DNA of 64,000 nt. It comes from Brettanomyces bruxellensis (taxonomy: Eukaryota; Ascomycota; Pichiomycetes; Pichiales; Pichiaceae). How positions within the stretch are numbered: position 1 is the stretch's first letter; every line of letters begins with the position of its first letter. The stretch covers positions 1,488,001 through 1,552,000 of the forward strand of contig NC_054689.1 in assembly GCF_011074885.1 (NCBI RefSeq), given 5' to 3'. Shown here one piece after another: positions 29,695-41,700 of the stretch. Made by a program: the position numbers and the translations under genes. Below the pieces are notes generated by a model, which saw only the letters and a list, made by a program, of their open reading frames with translations, searched no databases and was not told where the DNA came from.

Positions 29695-30108
29695 TCATGA
29701 ACCTCCACCCTTACTATGCCTGAATAGTTTCATACCTAACCATGATGCCACACACCAAAGCCATATTATGACAAAGTTTAGAAGAAATGCATATGTGTAA
29801 TAGTGATCCACCACCATTTTGTCAGATACTGCTAATTTCAAATAACTGATCACCGGTCCAATTATAGGAACCTGTGTATTGAATAACATCGCTGAGTACA
29901 AACTGAAGCACCATTCCCATAGGCCAAATATCGAACCCATACCGATTACAAATGTAAGCCACGTCAATATTCGTATAAAGTAACCCCTTATACGTAGTTC
30001 GTGCATATATGCATCCATCTGCTTTGGGGTCGATTCGTCAACCTCTGGTGTGAAAAGAAAGGCCACCCTTTTGTTGGCCTTGCCTTTTCTTTCACCACCA
30101 GTAACCAT
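29695..30108 (-). CDS. Small multispan membrane protein, unrecognised
   Basis: 137 residues, starting MVTGGERKGKANKRV. A basic N-terminus is followed by hydrophobic stretches at about residues 46-80 (LTWLTFVIGMGSIFGLWEWC and LYSAMLF, probably two spans or one long reentrant segment), a short amphipathic part, and a span at about 105-127 (AFLLNFVIIWLWCVASWLGM), then a basic, Gly-rich end. That suggests two or three membrane spans with a cytosolic N-terminus, for example in the ER. I do not recognise the family. It is tail-to-tail with MSY1, about 185 bp apart, and divergent from PNG1. Confidence 0.65.
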   Translation of the reverse strand: MVTGGERKGKANKRVAFLFTPEVDESTPKQMDAYMHELRIRGYFIRILTWLTFVIGMGSIFGLWEWCFSLYSAMLFNTQVPIIGPVISYLKLAVSDKMVVDHYYTYAFLLNFVIIWLWCVASWLGMKLFRHSKGGGS

Positions 30109-30763
30109 AGAGAATGAGCTACCTTTTGTGATGCATAAATCGATTGAAGGTTTGGAAGGGGACTAAAAGGGATATAGGACTTTTTATAGGGACAGGACAA
30201 ATGTCACTAGAAATGGTATCGTTTTTCACCGTACTATATGTTAGACGATAGACCTAGATTGAGCCGTTTCGAACAATAGGAGAATCATTTTCTTCCTCGG
30301 AGCGCGGAATTTAATTTTTCTAGCGTGTAGCTAAAGATTTCCTGCCGTGTAAAATGCTTTGTATTTCCACCTAACAAGTAACTTTGATCGTCATTAGATG
30401 AAAACGTTGATATTAATAGCACATTGATAATTACCAGACAAATATATTGACATTACAAAAGTATTCTCGCATTTTTTACTCCTATTCTTTCCTCATTTGT
30501 GAGCTCTTGGTTTTACTACTACGTGGTCATTTAGGGCCTCTCTCCCATTCAAAACATCTCAGTTTCGGTAGACATCCGTGCATTACTTGCGGTCAAACAT
30601 TTTATTTTATTTCTCCTGATGCTTCCTGATACGGGGATGCTGGATCAACCTTGTGTTTTTTTCGATTCCACATGAATCTTATCATACGCATATGTAAGAT
30701 CAAAGCTAAGACAATTTGATATATTATTCCTTGGAGGTTGAACTTTGATTAAAATTTTCAAAG
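30109..30763. other. Divergent promoter region of the small membrane protein gene and PNG1
   Basis: About 655 bp. A Rap1-type motif lies at 30572-30584. An open frame at 30447-30629 has no recognisable content. Nothing else is seen. Confidence 0.45.
30572..30584 (+). promoter_or_regulatory. Rap1-type (HOMOL1) site ACATCCGTGCATT
   Basis: Close match to the HOMOL1 form of the Rap1 site (ACATCCGTGCA), about 180 bp upstream of the PNG1 ATG. PNG1 is not a translation gene, so this may be chance. Confidence 0.3.
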
Positions 30764-31837
30764 ATGTCAAATGCAGTGTCTACATTACCATCGTTAGATA
30801 CAATTGCATCAAATATTCAGATCGAGCTGTCTCATACTCGAAGACAGAGCACGAATACTTTACTTAACCAAGTTAAAAAGGATGCAAAAATACAAGGACT
30901 ACTACGTAATAATGCATTTTGTCGAAAAATTATATCGTTACTTTCATTAATGAAATCATACAGTAACGAGGATGACCAAAGTAAAGCCCTAGATATCATA
31001 CTTGCATCGCCAATTTACGAGCGATTAGAAAAAGAAGGAAAGAGCAATTCTTCAGATTACACAGACAGATTGGTCAAACAGTTGCTTAAATGGTATAAGG
31101 AAGAATTCTTTAAGTGGGTCGACAAACCAGAATGTCCCAAGTGTGGTAACACGGAACAAGATAAGATACAAAGAGTATGGGGTGGGCGACCACATTTAAA
31201 AGAGCATTTTGAAGGTCAAGCCTCTATTGTGGAGCAATATCAGTGCCAAAAATGCAAAAATATTATAGAATTTCCAAGGTATAACAAAGCAAGCAAGCTA
31301 TTGGAGACTAGAAGAGGAAGGTGTGGTGAATGGAACAATTGCTTTATTCTTTTGATGAAATCGTTAGGGCTTAAAGTGAGGTATGTCTGGAATATGGAAG
31401 ACCATGTTTGGTGCGAATATTTCTCGGACAATTTGCAAAGATGGGTACATATAGATTCCTGTGAAAACGCATTTGACAATCCTCTTTTATACAGTAAAGG
31501 TTGGGGAAAGAAAATGTCATACATTTTCGCGATATCTGATCATTACATCGTCGATGTTACGGGAAAGTATGTTGAACATGGCTCTAAAAACGTTATACCG
31601 AGGGACAAAATAGACGAGGATGATTTGAAAATGGTTCTTGCGGCCTTGAACTTATCATTATTATCGCAAATTGATGATGATAAGACTCTTCTTGAGGTTT
31701 CATCTAATATGATACTTGATCATAATACAATGAAAAACAACTCCATTCTACCAGTAAAAATACAGGATTGCATTCCACCTAGACAAAGTGGTTCGGCTGA
31801 ATGGAAAAATGAGAGAGGAGAAAACGGAAAAGATTGA
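30764..31837 (+). CDS. PNG1: Peptide:N-glycanase Png1
   Basis: 357 residues. The cytosolic/nuclear enzyme removes N-glycans from misfolded glycoproteins exported from the ER, together with Rad23. The transglutaminase-like core is complete: Zn ligands CPKC (about residue 123) and CQKC (about 161), then RRGRCGEWNNCF with catalytic Cys187, EDHVWCEY with His214, and VHIDSCEN with Asp231, followed by GWGKKMSYIFAISD. The positions are within a few residues of the S. cerevisiae triad. Length also fits (363 residues in S. cerevisiae). The N-terminal helical part and the Ser/Gly-rich tail are less conserved. Confidence 0.95.
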   Translation: MSNAVSTLPSLDTIASNIQIELSHTRRQSTNTLLNQVKKDAKIQGLLRNNAFCRKIISLLSLMKSYSNEDDQSKALDIILASPIYERLEKEGKSNSSDYTDRLVKQLLKWYKEEFFKWVDKPECPKCGNTEQDKIQRVWGGRPHLKEHFEGQASIVEQYQCQKCKNIIEFPRYNKASKLLETRRGRCGEWNNCFILLMKSLGLKVRYVWNMEDHVWCEYFSDNLQRWVHIDSCENAFDNPLLYSKGWGKKMSYIFAISDHYIVDVTGKYVEHGSKNVIPRDKIDEDDLKMVLAALNLSLLSQIDDDKTLLEVSSNMILDHNTMKNNSILPVKIQDCIPPRQSGSAEWKNERGENGKD

Positions 31838-31948
31838 CTTAAACATGGCAATTTTGGATATTAGTTAATTCACAAATAATTCTAGCTTTCCGGATATATA
31901 ATTGTTTCCTAATGACGTTGACATAGAGATACTTAGGGTCGTTGGATA

Positions 31949-32062
31949 ATGGTATTACCAAAATCCGTGATATTCTATGGGGCGGCATGTTTCCTCCTTT
32001 TCTCAATCATTACAGTGTTGCTGATAATGAGAAATACAATTCATATTAGCATTTATAGGTGA
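31949..32062 (+). CDS. Possible 37-residue single-span membrane microprotein
   Basis: Frame MVLPKSVIFYGAACF with a hydrophobic core to about residue 27 and a short basic end (LLIMRNTIHISIYR). The layout fits tiny ER or mitochondrial membrane subunits, but no family is recognised and chance is a real alternative. The stop overlaps an AG/GTGAG sequence that could be a splice donor, though no convincing branch point or acceptor follows. Confidence 0.2.
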   Translation: MVLPKSVIFYGAACFLLFSIITVLLIMRNTIHISIYR

Positions 32063-32565
32063 GGTTCATGCACTTAAAATACCAGAATACATAGCATTGC
32101 CCTATTGTAGTTAGGGGCTACATTTCTTACCTGATATCAATTTTCAGTTTATCTTCGATTAATCGAACATTCTTAGTTTACTTTATAATAAGTAGTGTAT
32201 GGTACGGGGTACTCTCAGAATTAATGCAGGTAAGATTTTCTGAATTGTACTGTTTTGCTTTGCAGCATTGAAAATAAATTGAATCTTGGAAAACTAAAGT
32301 AAGTATGAAATGATTTACAAATTCTAGATTACCCCCTCAAAGATTAACCGTATTGCATTTGTCTCTCGCTGAAAAGTATATAACAATCAATTTTTTCCTA
32401 ATTTCTGCCTTCAAACCAGATCCCAAAATACTTTTAAATGATTTCATTGATAAATTAATGTTTTGTGTAATTCATTTCTCATCAGCTGGAATATACTTCT
32501 AACTAATACTTGATAACGATGATGAAGATATCAATCCTTCAAGGCAGTGCAAACGGAACAACAAA

Positions 32566-32575
32566 AAAAATTTTC
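32566..32575 (+). promoter_or_regulatory. RRPE-like motif upstream of MDN1
   Basis: AAAAATTTTC, the reverse-orientation RRPE core with one less A/T in the centre, about 175 bp before the MDN1 ATG. Suits a ribosome-biogenesis gene, but A/T-rich motifs are frequent here. Confidence 0.35.
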
Positions 32576-32749
32576 TGTGAAAAATTGAATAACCCCAACC
32601 TGGGTAAGACTTTAATCAGTAGGCCTTGACTAGAAGAAAGGATAAACACACTTAGTTTCATCAACAGGGTAGACTATAGATAAGAAGCTTTTGGCCTTTG
32701 ATCATTGATATAGACTTTTGATTTTTTTTTTGCTAATAATCCAGAGAAA

Positions 32750-35700
32750 ATGAATACCGAAGGTTATGAAGAGGTCTTAAGGATTGATCTTGAAGGCTCA
32801 CAAAGAGTTTTCAAGACTTTCCAGAGATTTTATCCCAAGAAACACATCAAAGATATGTTCAATGTTGATGGACAGACCACAAATTTGCAGTTGATCAAAG
32901 AAATTTGTATTAATTTGCTTGACGATACGTCTGGAATGTGCTACACCTTTGCTTTTAAGCCTTTGATAGTGGAACTAGTTACACGGCTTATCAGTGATGA
33001 CAGTATTGAAAAAAATTTCACATTACAATTTAATGAGCATCATATTGTGAAGTCATCTTTTATCTTCTCGTATATTGCAAAGCTTATCGGATATGATAGA
33101 GACATTGAAACCCTAGTTGAATATTTCCTGGAAAAAAACAACTTTTGCTTTTGAAATCAGGCAGAATGAAAATAATATCAGTCAAAATGAATTGCAGTCA
33201 ATTTTAGTGTCATATCTTAGAATAATTTCATACAACAGGGAGAAATTTGGGAGGTTTATTGACTCCAAACTAATTCATGAAATTATTTTTGATAAAAACT
33301 GTTCTAACATCAACCGACTTTTGTCAATCCAAATAGAGGCCTCTATTATTTCCCTTTCGGAAGATGTTAAGAATCAGATGATCAAGTATTATGTTGATGA
33401 GAAAAACTTGATTGGATCTCTTGGTAGTGAGAAGGGATTTAATTTTCAGCTTTTCCAACTCTTTGAAGCCCAAAGATTGTCCAACTTGACAAAAATTGCT
33501 CCCCTTTCTGAAAAATTTGTTAAAGGACCATCGATTATTGAGTTCAGATCAGAGGATCTTTCTGTTGGTGTTAAAATCGTTTCTGGAATTCTATTTCCAC
33601 ACATTAAAGAGTTAGAGACACAGAGAAGAATGAATGGTGCAGTAATAGATTTTATTCCGATAAAAAAGTCAATTGAATCACTTCGTTCTTTAGCATCTTA
33701 CCTTAAAACATCTAGGCCAGTATTACTCGCAGGAGCAGAAGGAAGTGGTAAGACATTTTTGGTGAATCTTATGGGACAGGAAATCGGTGTCAACACTAAA
33801 GATTTGGTGAAGATACATTTAAATCAACAGACTGATCCCAAATTATTGTTGGGAACGTATACATCTGGTTCAAAGCCGGGCACATTTGAATGGAAGAATG
33901 GTGTTTTAACCACGGCGGTGAAGGAGGGAAAATGGGTGCTTGTGGAAGACATCGACAAGGCACCAAACGAGGTTCTTTCGATTCTTCTAGGATTATTGGA
34001 AAATAAGGAGTTGGTTATTCCATCCCGAAATGAAGTTGTTACCGCAAAAAATGGATTTCAGTTAATTGCTACAATGAGAGTCACATCGAAATCAGGAGAT
34101 ATGGTTGTTCCTGATGTTATAGGATTACGACTTTGGGAAATGCTAAAGGTTCCAGAATTAGATGATATGGACCTGCGTTGCATATTGGTGCACAAGTTTC
34201 CTTTGCTAGATCATTTTATCAGCGTATTTATTGCGATGTTTTTGAAAATTAGGACGGCTTATAATTCTCGTAAGCTTGTGATATTGAATGATGGTATTCC
34301 TCCAAGACCCGCATCTATTCGTGACCTGATGAGATTTTGTAAAAGATGCAATGCTCTTTTCTTGGCTGCCGGAGTGAGATCATCTACAGATCTTATTTCT
34401 GACCAGTTAAAGGAGCTACTCTTTCAGGAAGCACTTGACTGCTTTACAAGCTTTCTTTCCTCGAGTGCCTCAATCAAGTTTTTGTGTGAAATTATTGGCA
34501 ATATTTTGGAAATACCTACAAGTAGGATCAACCTTCAGATGAATCGTCACACTGCTTCATTGACCATCTTTGATGATTCAATCACTGTTGGTAGAGCAAA
34601 ATTAAAGAGAAATCACATCGTCGGACTGCACAGACAGGCTAAACTTGGTGGATACAATGAAGGCAGCTCTACATTCTCAAGGACAAATCATTCTTTGCTG
34701 CTGATGGAAAAGATTGGTGTGGCAGTTTCTATGTGTGAGCCGATTGTGCTTGTTGGTGAAACAGGTACCGGTAAAACCACAATTGTTCAGGAGATGGCGA
34801 AGCTCCTTCATAAAAAACTCACGGTGATTAATGTCTCTCAACAAACAGAGGTCAGCGATCTTCTTGGTGGTTATAAACCGGTGAATGCCAAAACATTGGC
34901 TTTGCCAATCGAAGAGGACTTTGAGAATTTATTTAGTCGGTCATTTTCTATAAAGAAAAACGAGAGATTTTTGAGACTTCTTGCCAAATGCTTCAACAAG
35001 TCGCAATGGAAGAATGTGATTCGATTATGGCAGGAGGCATATAAGATGGCTAAAGCGACATTTACTGTATCCACAGAAAATGATGACAAGGAGATGTCAA
35101 GGAAAAAGAAGCGAAAACTTAACGATACCGATCGTTCGGAGCTTTTGGAGGAGTGGCATGAAATGCATGGACGTATTGACAATTTTGGAAAGCAATTTAA
35201 AAATATTGAGAACTCCTTTGTTTTTCAGTTTGTTGAAGGTGCTTTGGTGAAGGCAATAAAGAACGGAGAATGGCTTTTGCTAGATGAAGTCAATCTAGCA
35301 TCACCGGAAACTCTTGACAGCATCTCTGATTTACTTACCGATGAAATTGAACAGAGGAGTATTCTTTTATCCGAGAAAGGTGATATTGAGAGCATCAAGG
35401 CCGATCCGGAATTTAGGATATTCGCTTGTATGAATCCAGCAACAGATGTCGGTAAGAAAAATTTGCCATTGGGTATTCGATCTATGCTAACAGAGATATA
35501 CGTTCATTCTCCAGATGAGGATATCAATGATTTATTAATGATAATTGACAAATACATTGGTAAATATGCGTTGAGCGATGAATGGGTTGGAAATGACATT
35601 GCAGAGCTTTACTTGTCCTCGAAAAAGCTTGCAAATACTCATCAGATAGTGGATGGAGCCAACCAGAAACCACAGTTCAGCATTCGTACCCTTACAAGAA

Positions 35701-38700
35701 CACTTTCCTACGTTACGGACATAATAGAGATTTATGGATTGAGACGTTCACTCTATGAGGGTTTTTGTATGTCATTTTTGACATTGCTAGACGAGAAGTC
35801 GGAGAAGGTTCTTTACCCACTAATTACAAAATATACCATTGGGAGGTTAAAGAATGCAAATTCGGTGATGAAGCGCATTCCACCAAACCCAGATCCTAAA
35901 GGAGAAGACTATGTCCAATTTAGACATTACTGGTTAAGAAAGGGACCAGAGGAGCCAATTGCGCAGGATAGTTATATTATTACACCATTTGTGGAAAAGA
36001 ATTTGCTCAACTTGGTTCGTGCTACCAGTAATAGCAAGTACCCTATTCTTCTTCAAGGTCCAACTTCTGCGGGTAAAACGTCGATGATTAACTATTTAGC
36101 AAGGATAACCGGTCATAAGTTTGTTAGAATCAACAACCACGAACATACAGACCTTCAAGAGTATCTAGGAACTTATGTTTCCGATTCTACGGGAAAGTTA
36201 TCATTTAGGGAAGGTGTTTTGGTTGAGGCTTTGCGTAATGGCTATTGGATTGTTTTAGATGAATTAAATTTGGCTCCAACTGATGTTTTGGAAGCCCTCA
36301 ATAGACTATTGGACGATAACAGAGAGCTTTTTATTTCGGAGACACAAGAAGTTGTTCACCCACACCCGAACTTCATGTTGTTTGCGACCCAGAATCCACC
36401 AGGATTGTACGGTGGAAGAAAGATACTTTCTAAAGCTTTCAGAAATAGATTTTTGGAGTTACACTTTGATGATATCCCTCAGGATGATTTGGAGGTGATT
36501 TTGAGGGAAAGGTGTAAAATTGCACCAAGTCATGCAAAAAGAATTGTCGAGGTATACCGGGAGCTCTCTGTGCAAAGACAGTCTACACGTCTTTTTGAAA
36601 AGAAGAATTCTTTTGCTACTTTGAGAGACCTTTTTAGGTGGGCCGAGAGAGATGCAGTTGGATACCAGGAGCTAGCTGCAAATGGCTATATGCTTTTGGC
36701 AGAGAGGGTGAGGCGACCAGAAGAAAAGCTTATTGTCAAAGCTGCACTGGAGAAGGTAATGCGTGTGAAGCTTGATATGGATGCGTACTATAAGAAACTT
36801 GAAGATAAGGATCTTTTAAATATGGAAAGTCCTGTTATATGGACCAAAGCAATGAGGAGACTCGCAGTGCTAGTGATTAGCTCTCTTAAACATCACGAAC
36901 CGGTTCTTTTGGTTGGAGAAACAGGTTGTGGTAAGACTACTATTTGCCAGTTACTTGCTCACTACTTTGGAAAGCAGTTAATAGTTGTTAATGCCCACCA
37001 GAATATCGAGACAAGTGATCTTTTAGGTGCTCAAAGACCTTTACGTAACAGATCGCATATACAGGCCCAACTTGTTGATGCAATAAAGAAAGCTGTTGAA
37101 ACTTTGGGCGTTGATACATCATCCATAACATCTGTAACCTCCGCTCTTAAATTGTGGAAGGATCACCAAAACGACGAGAATCTAACAAAGGAAAGTGTTA
37201 AATTGGTGCAGTCATTGCAGAGGGAAAACAATACCCTTTTTGAGTGGCAAGATGGTCCGTTGGTTGAAGCCATGAAAAAAGGGTGTTTTTTCTTGTTAGA
37301 CGAAATATCGTTAGCCGATGATTCAGTTCTTGAAAGATTAAATTCTGTGCTTGAACCAGAGCGCATGCTATTGCTTGCCGAGAAGAATAGTGAGGATGCA
37401 TTAGTCACAGCACCAGATAGCTTTTCATTTTTTGCAACCATGAATCCTGGCGGTGATTATGGTAAGAAGGAATTATCACCTGCCCTAAGAAACAGATTTA
37501 CCGAGATATGGGTTCCATCTATGGAAGACTTCGATGATGTGAAGCAAATTGTTACAGCAAAACTTTTACCTCCCGCTAGAGCTCTCTCAAGCATAATTGT
37601 GGAATTTTCTCGTTATTTTGGCAATACGATGGGTGCAGGAAATACGGGAAATGGAGTTATTTCTTTGAGAGATATTTTATCATGGATTCAATTCATCAAC
37701 TGCTGCATCACAGAGGGCTTCGATCTGTACAAAAGCTTGTTGCAGGGCGCATGTATGGTATTTATAGACTCTTTGGGTACGCATAATACGTCATTCCTTG
37801 CCAATGATGAGAGAAAGCTTAATGATTTAAAGGTCTCATTTGTGAATAAGCTTTCCGAACTTACTGGTCAGAGCTTGATGCCGAAATACGAAGAGCCTGT
37901 AAGCATTGAAATAACAAAGAATAAGATTGTGTTAGGAGGATTTACAGTTGATAGAGAGTCTTCTTCTGATGAGTTATCTTCCTTCAGCCTGGATGCCCCA
38001 ACAACTGCTGCGAATGCTGCAAGAGTTGCTAGAGCGCTACTTGTGAAGAAGCCAATACTTTTGGAAGGTAGCCCTGGTGTGGGTAAAACGAGTTTGATAT
38101 GTGCATTGGCTAAGGCGACTGGCAAACATCTAACTAGGATTAACCTTTCTGAGCAGACGGATCTTATTGATCTCTTTGGTTCGGATGCTCCTGTTGAAGG
38201 AGGAAATGTCGGGGAATTTCAATGGAGAGATGGACCATTTCTTAAAGCCATGCAAAGAGGAGATTGGGTTCTACTTGATGAGATGAATCTTGCTTCTCAG
38301 TCTGTTCTAGAAGGTCTTAACGCTTGCTTGGATCACAGAGGTGAGGTGTATATTCCTGAATTAGATAGATCATTTGTCAACCATCCGTCATTTAGAGTGT
38401 TTGCAGCTCAGAACCCGCAATCACAAGGTGGTGGCAGAAAGGGACTACCAAAGTCGTTTGTTAACAGATTCACAGTTGTGTATGTGGATATTCTTAAGAA
38501 ACACGATTTAAGACTCATTGCTTCCAGACTTTTTCCCTCTGTTGATCAGAACATAAGAAATAAACTAATTGAATTCATCTCATTGCTAGAATATGAAGTT
38601 AGTGTCAGAAAATCATGGGGATCTTCAGGACAACCTTGGGAATTTAACTTAAGGGATGTTCTACGTTGGCTTACACTTATGAAGAAAACATCCGATTCCT

Positions 38701-41700
38701 ACCAGAAATCCGCATACGATTTTTATGAGCTAGTTATTAGAAACCGGTTCCGTTCAGAGGAAGATCGGATAAAATGTGATGCTCTCTTTGAGTCATCTTT
38801 TGGTCCACTTAAAGTCAGGGATCCTTACTTTGATATCCATCCATTTTATGTTCAGACAAAGAGTTGCGTTGTGAAAAGAGCTCAATTCGTGCAATACAAG
38901 CCTAACGCAAATGCCATAGGTCTTCAATGTAATATTAAACCCTTAGAGTCTGTGTTATATTGCATTGAGATGGCATATCCTTGTTTATTGGTTGGTCCTT
39001 CTGGTAGTGGAAAAACAGATATAATCAAGTACTCTGCGGGCATCATAGGTGCTAAATTGTTGGAATTTTCAATGAATAACGATATTGACAGTATGGATAT
39101 TTTGGGCGGTTTTGAGCAATCAGATCCAAATAGATTGTTGATGGAGTATGCGAATGACTTGCTTTCCGAACTGCACAAAGAAGTGTCCATTAGTGAAATT
39201 AATGCCGCAAAAAATAGTACTTGTGATACTGCCGGATACATTGAAACACTTTTGGGCTTAATAGAAACTTTATCTGAAAGGAGTTTATTGTTTGAAGATT
39301 TGAAAAATATTGTTACAATTCTCAAAAAGATCTTGCTTGAATCATCAAATTCGGAGATATGCCATACAATTAAGGATATGCTTCGTATCATGCAATCATA
39401 TAATGAGCATTCATCTGTGAACTTTAGATGGTTTGATAGTCTTTTGGTTCGTGCTGTCGAAAAGGGCTACTGGTTGGTGCTAGATAACGCTAATCTTTGT
39501 AATCCTTCTGTTCTAGACAGAATTAACTCCCTTCTTGAGATGAATGGAAATTTGGTCATAAATGAATGCAGCTCTGATGATGGCACAGTGCGTACAATTA
39601 AACCACATCCAAACTTTAGGCTTTTCCTTACATGCGATCCAAAATATGGGGAGTTATCGCGTGCCATGAGAAATCGTTCAGTGGAGATATTTTTGGATCG
39701 GATTGATCTAAGAGCAACATCATTTGACAGAGAATGTATAGGGTTAGAGGCTATACGTGATAAACAAGATTCTGTTTTTAACAGATTCAGAAAACTTTCA
39801 TTATCTACGACAATTCCTAAACCAGTTTCGTGCTTTGTTGATCCCCAAGACTCATCTACGAGAGAACTAGCCCAGATATTCGATTTCTTCAATGCAATGG
39901 GTAGAGTGGATCAATCAGAAAAGGATTTTGTTTCGTCTGCAATTTCCTTTACCGAACACTATATGTGGGATAGCATATCCATATTGCTTGATCAGGAAGC
40001 TTCTTGCACCGAGTTTTCAATTCCAACTATTGCCCTCGATGAATATGGATCGGTTACTAGTTATTTCAAAGTGAATAATATTCCAGACGATGCGTTACTT
40101 TTGGCTTCTGAAAATGTGACAACTAACAATAGAGATTTAATGTTCCTTACTTCTTTCCAGCCTTTGTTACCAACTTTGAATGAGTATACACTTCAGTCAC
40201 TTTTCAAGGATAGAAAATTTGCGCCAACATCCGAATCTTCCTATTTCGTGCTAGATTGGCTAAAACTATACAGGCTTGAAAATATCATGCAGAAAATCGA
40301 AAATAGAGCTGCAAACGGTCGTATGATCGATTTGAATGATTTGGAGAAGTCGGCTGCAATGAATTTGGGAAGAAATGTGAAGAATGCACCAACCTTACCA
40401 TTACACATGCTTATTTCACATCTTATAGCTTTCACTAAAAAGTCATTGGTTGCTGGACTAAGTTCGTCAAAATTTTTGAAACAAGAAAACTATTTCGGAC
40501 CAATATTTAAGTTTGAGGAATTTATTGAACAGATTGTGAAAGTATCGTTGAATGTGGACGAGTCGTACTTAAGATTTTACCAGAAGAATATCTTGCAGTG
40601 GATAGAAGATTCGCGTTGTCTATTTGACCAAGGTAATGTGAAGCTGCTTTTAGATTCAGTTAAAAAATTCACCAATGAACTTGAACTTACTCGAGGTCTT
40701 TCTATATCCACAATTTGGAAATACTGTCATTCCCAATATCCATCTACAGAAGAGGATTGGGAGCATTTGCGACAGTTGGTAAAGGTTTCTCAGGATTTTG
40801 ATGGAATAGTGAACAAGCAATCACCTGAAACTCAAAATACCATGTTTGGATTGAAACGTTCATTTGCAGAGTTATTAGTATATTCGTTTAAGGGTGATTT
40901 AACATCAGATTTACTTCATATTGAAAAGAAGATCAATGACGAGATAGAAAACTTGAAATCAGTAACTGGAGATTTTACCTCTGATAGAACACAGACTTTT
41001 AAATCACTGTTTAACAATATTTTGGCTCATTGGGAGGCTCGAAACATTTTTTCTAAGGATGACATGAAGTTTCATGATGATACCATTAATCTTGCGATTA
41101 TGAGTGGAAAGTCGACATTGGATCTCGCAAGGTTCAATCTTTGGGAACCATTCAAACCATATCCTGCCATACTTGGCTCATTATGGAATGAAAAAGGTGA
41201 CGACTTTGCAACATCATTGTTTGACGATGGCTTCTTTAGTTTGGCCTTTGATTGTATTCGAGATTCTAAAAGTTTACCTTATGGGAAGATGAATACATAC
41301 TTGCATGATCTTCAGACTGCAATCAAAGAACTCTTTTTGAAATCAGATTGCATCTTGTACGACCACCTTGCATCGTTCAAGCAACTTGGAGTAAATTGGG
41401 TTGTTTGGATTTGCCAAATACACAATTACCTCTTACCAATTACTGCTAAGATTAAAGCTCAAGAATACTTAACTGACATTTCTAAGGATTCAATTCAAAA
41501 AGATTATGTCATGTTACTTCAAAATAATGGCCTTTCATACTTTGCCTCAATATTTGAATCATATATGAGGCCAATCCTTTTGCTTCAGAACAACAGTTTG
41601 CACTCCATAGGTTCGTCGTGGGTTTTATTCTCATTTGGCTTACTTTTACTTTATGTGCCAAACTTGACATTTGATCCAGCCATTGAAGGACACGCTTCCT

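Larger units (their letters stand above)
31838..32749. other. Intergenic region between PNG1 and MDN1
   Basis: About 910 bp. It holds a 37-codon ATG frame with a membrane-span-like segment (31949-32062) and an RRPE-like motif close to MDN1 (separate entries). I see no tRNA; a GATGATGAAG stretch near 32518 is not enough for a snoRNA call. Confidence 0.45.
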
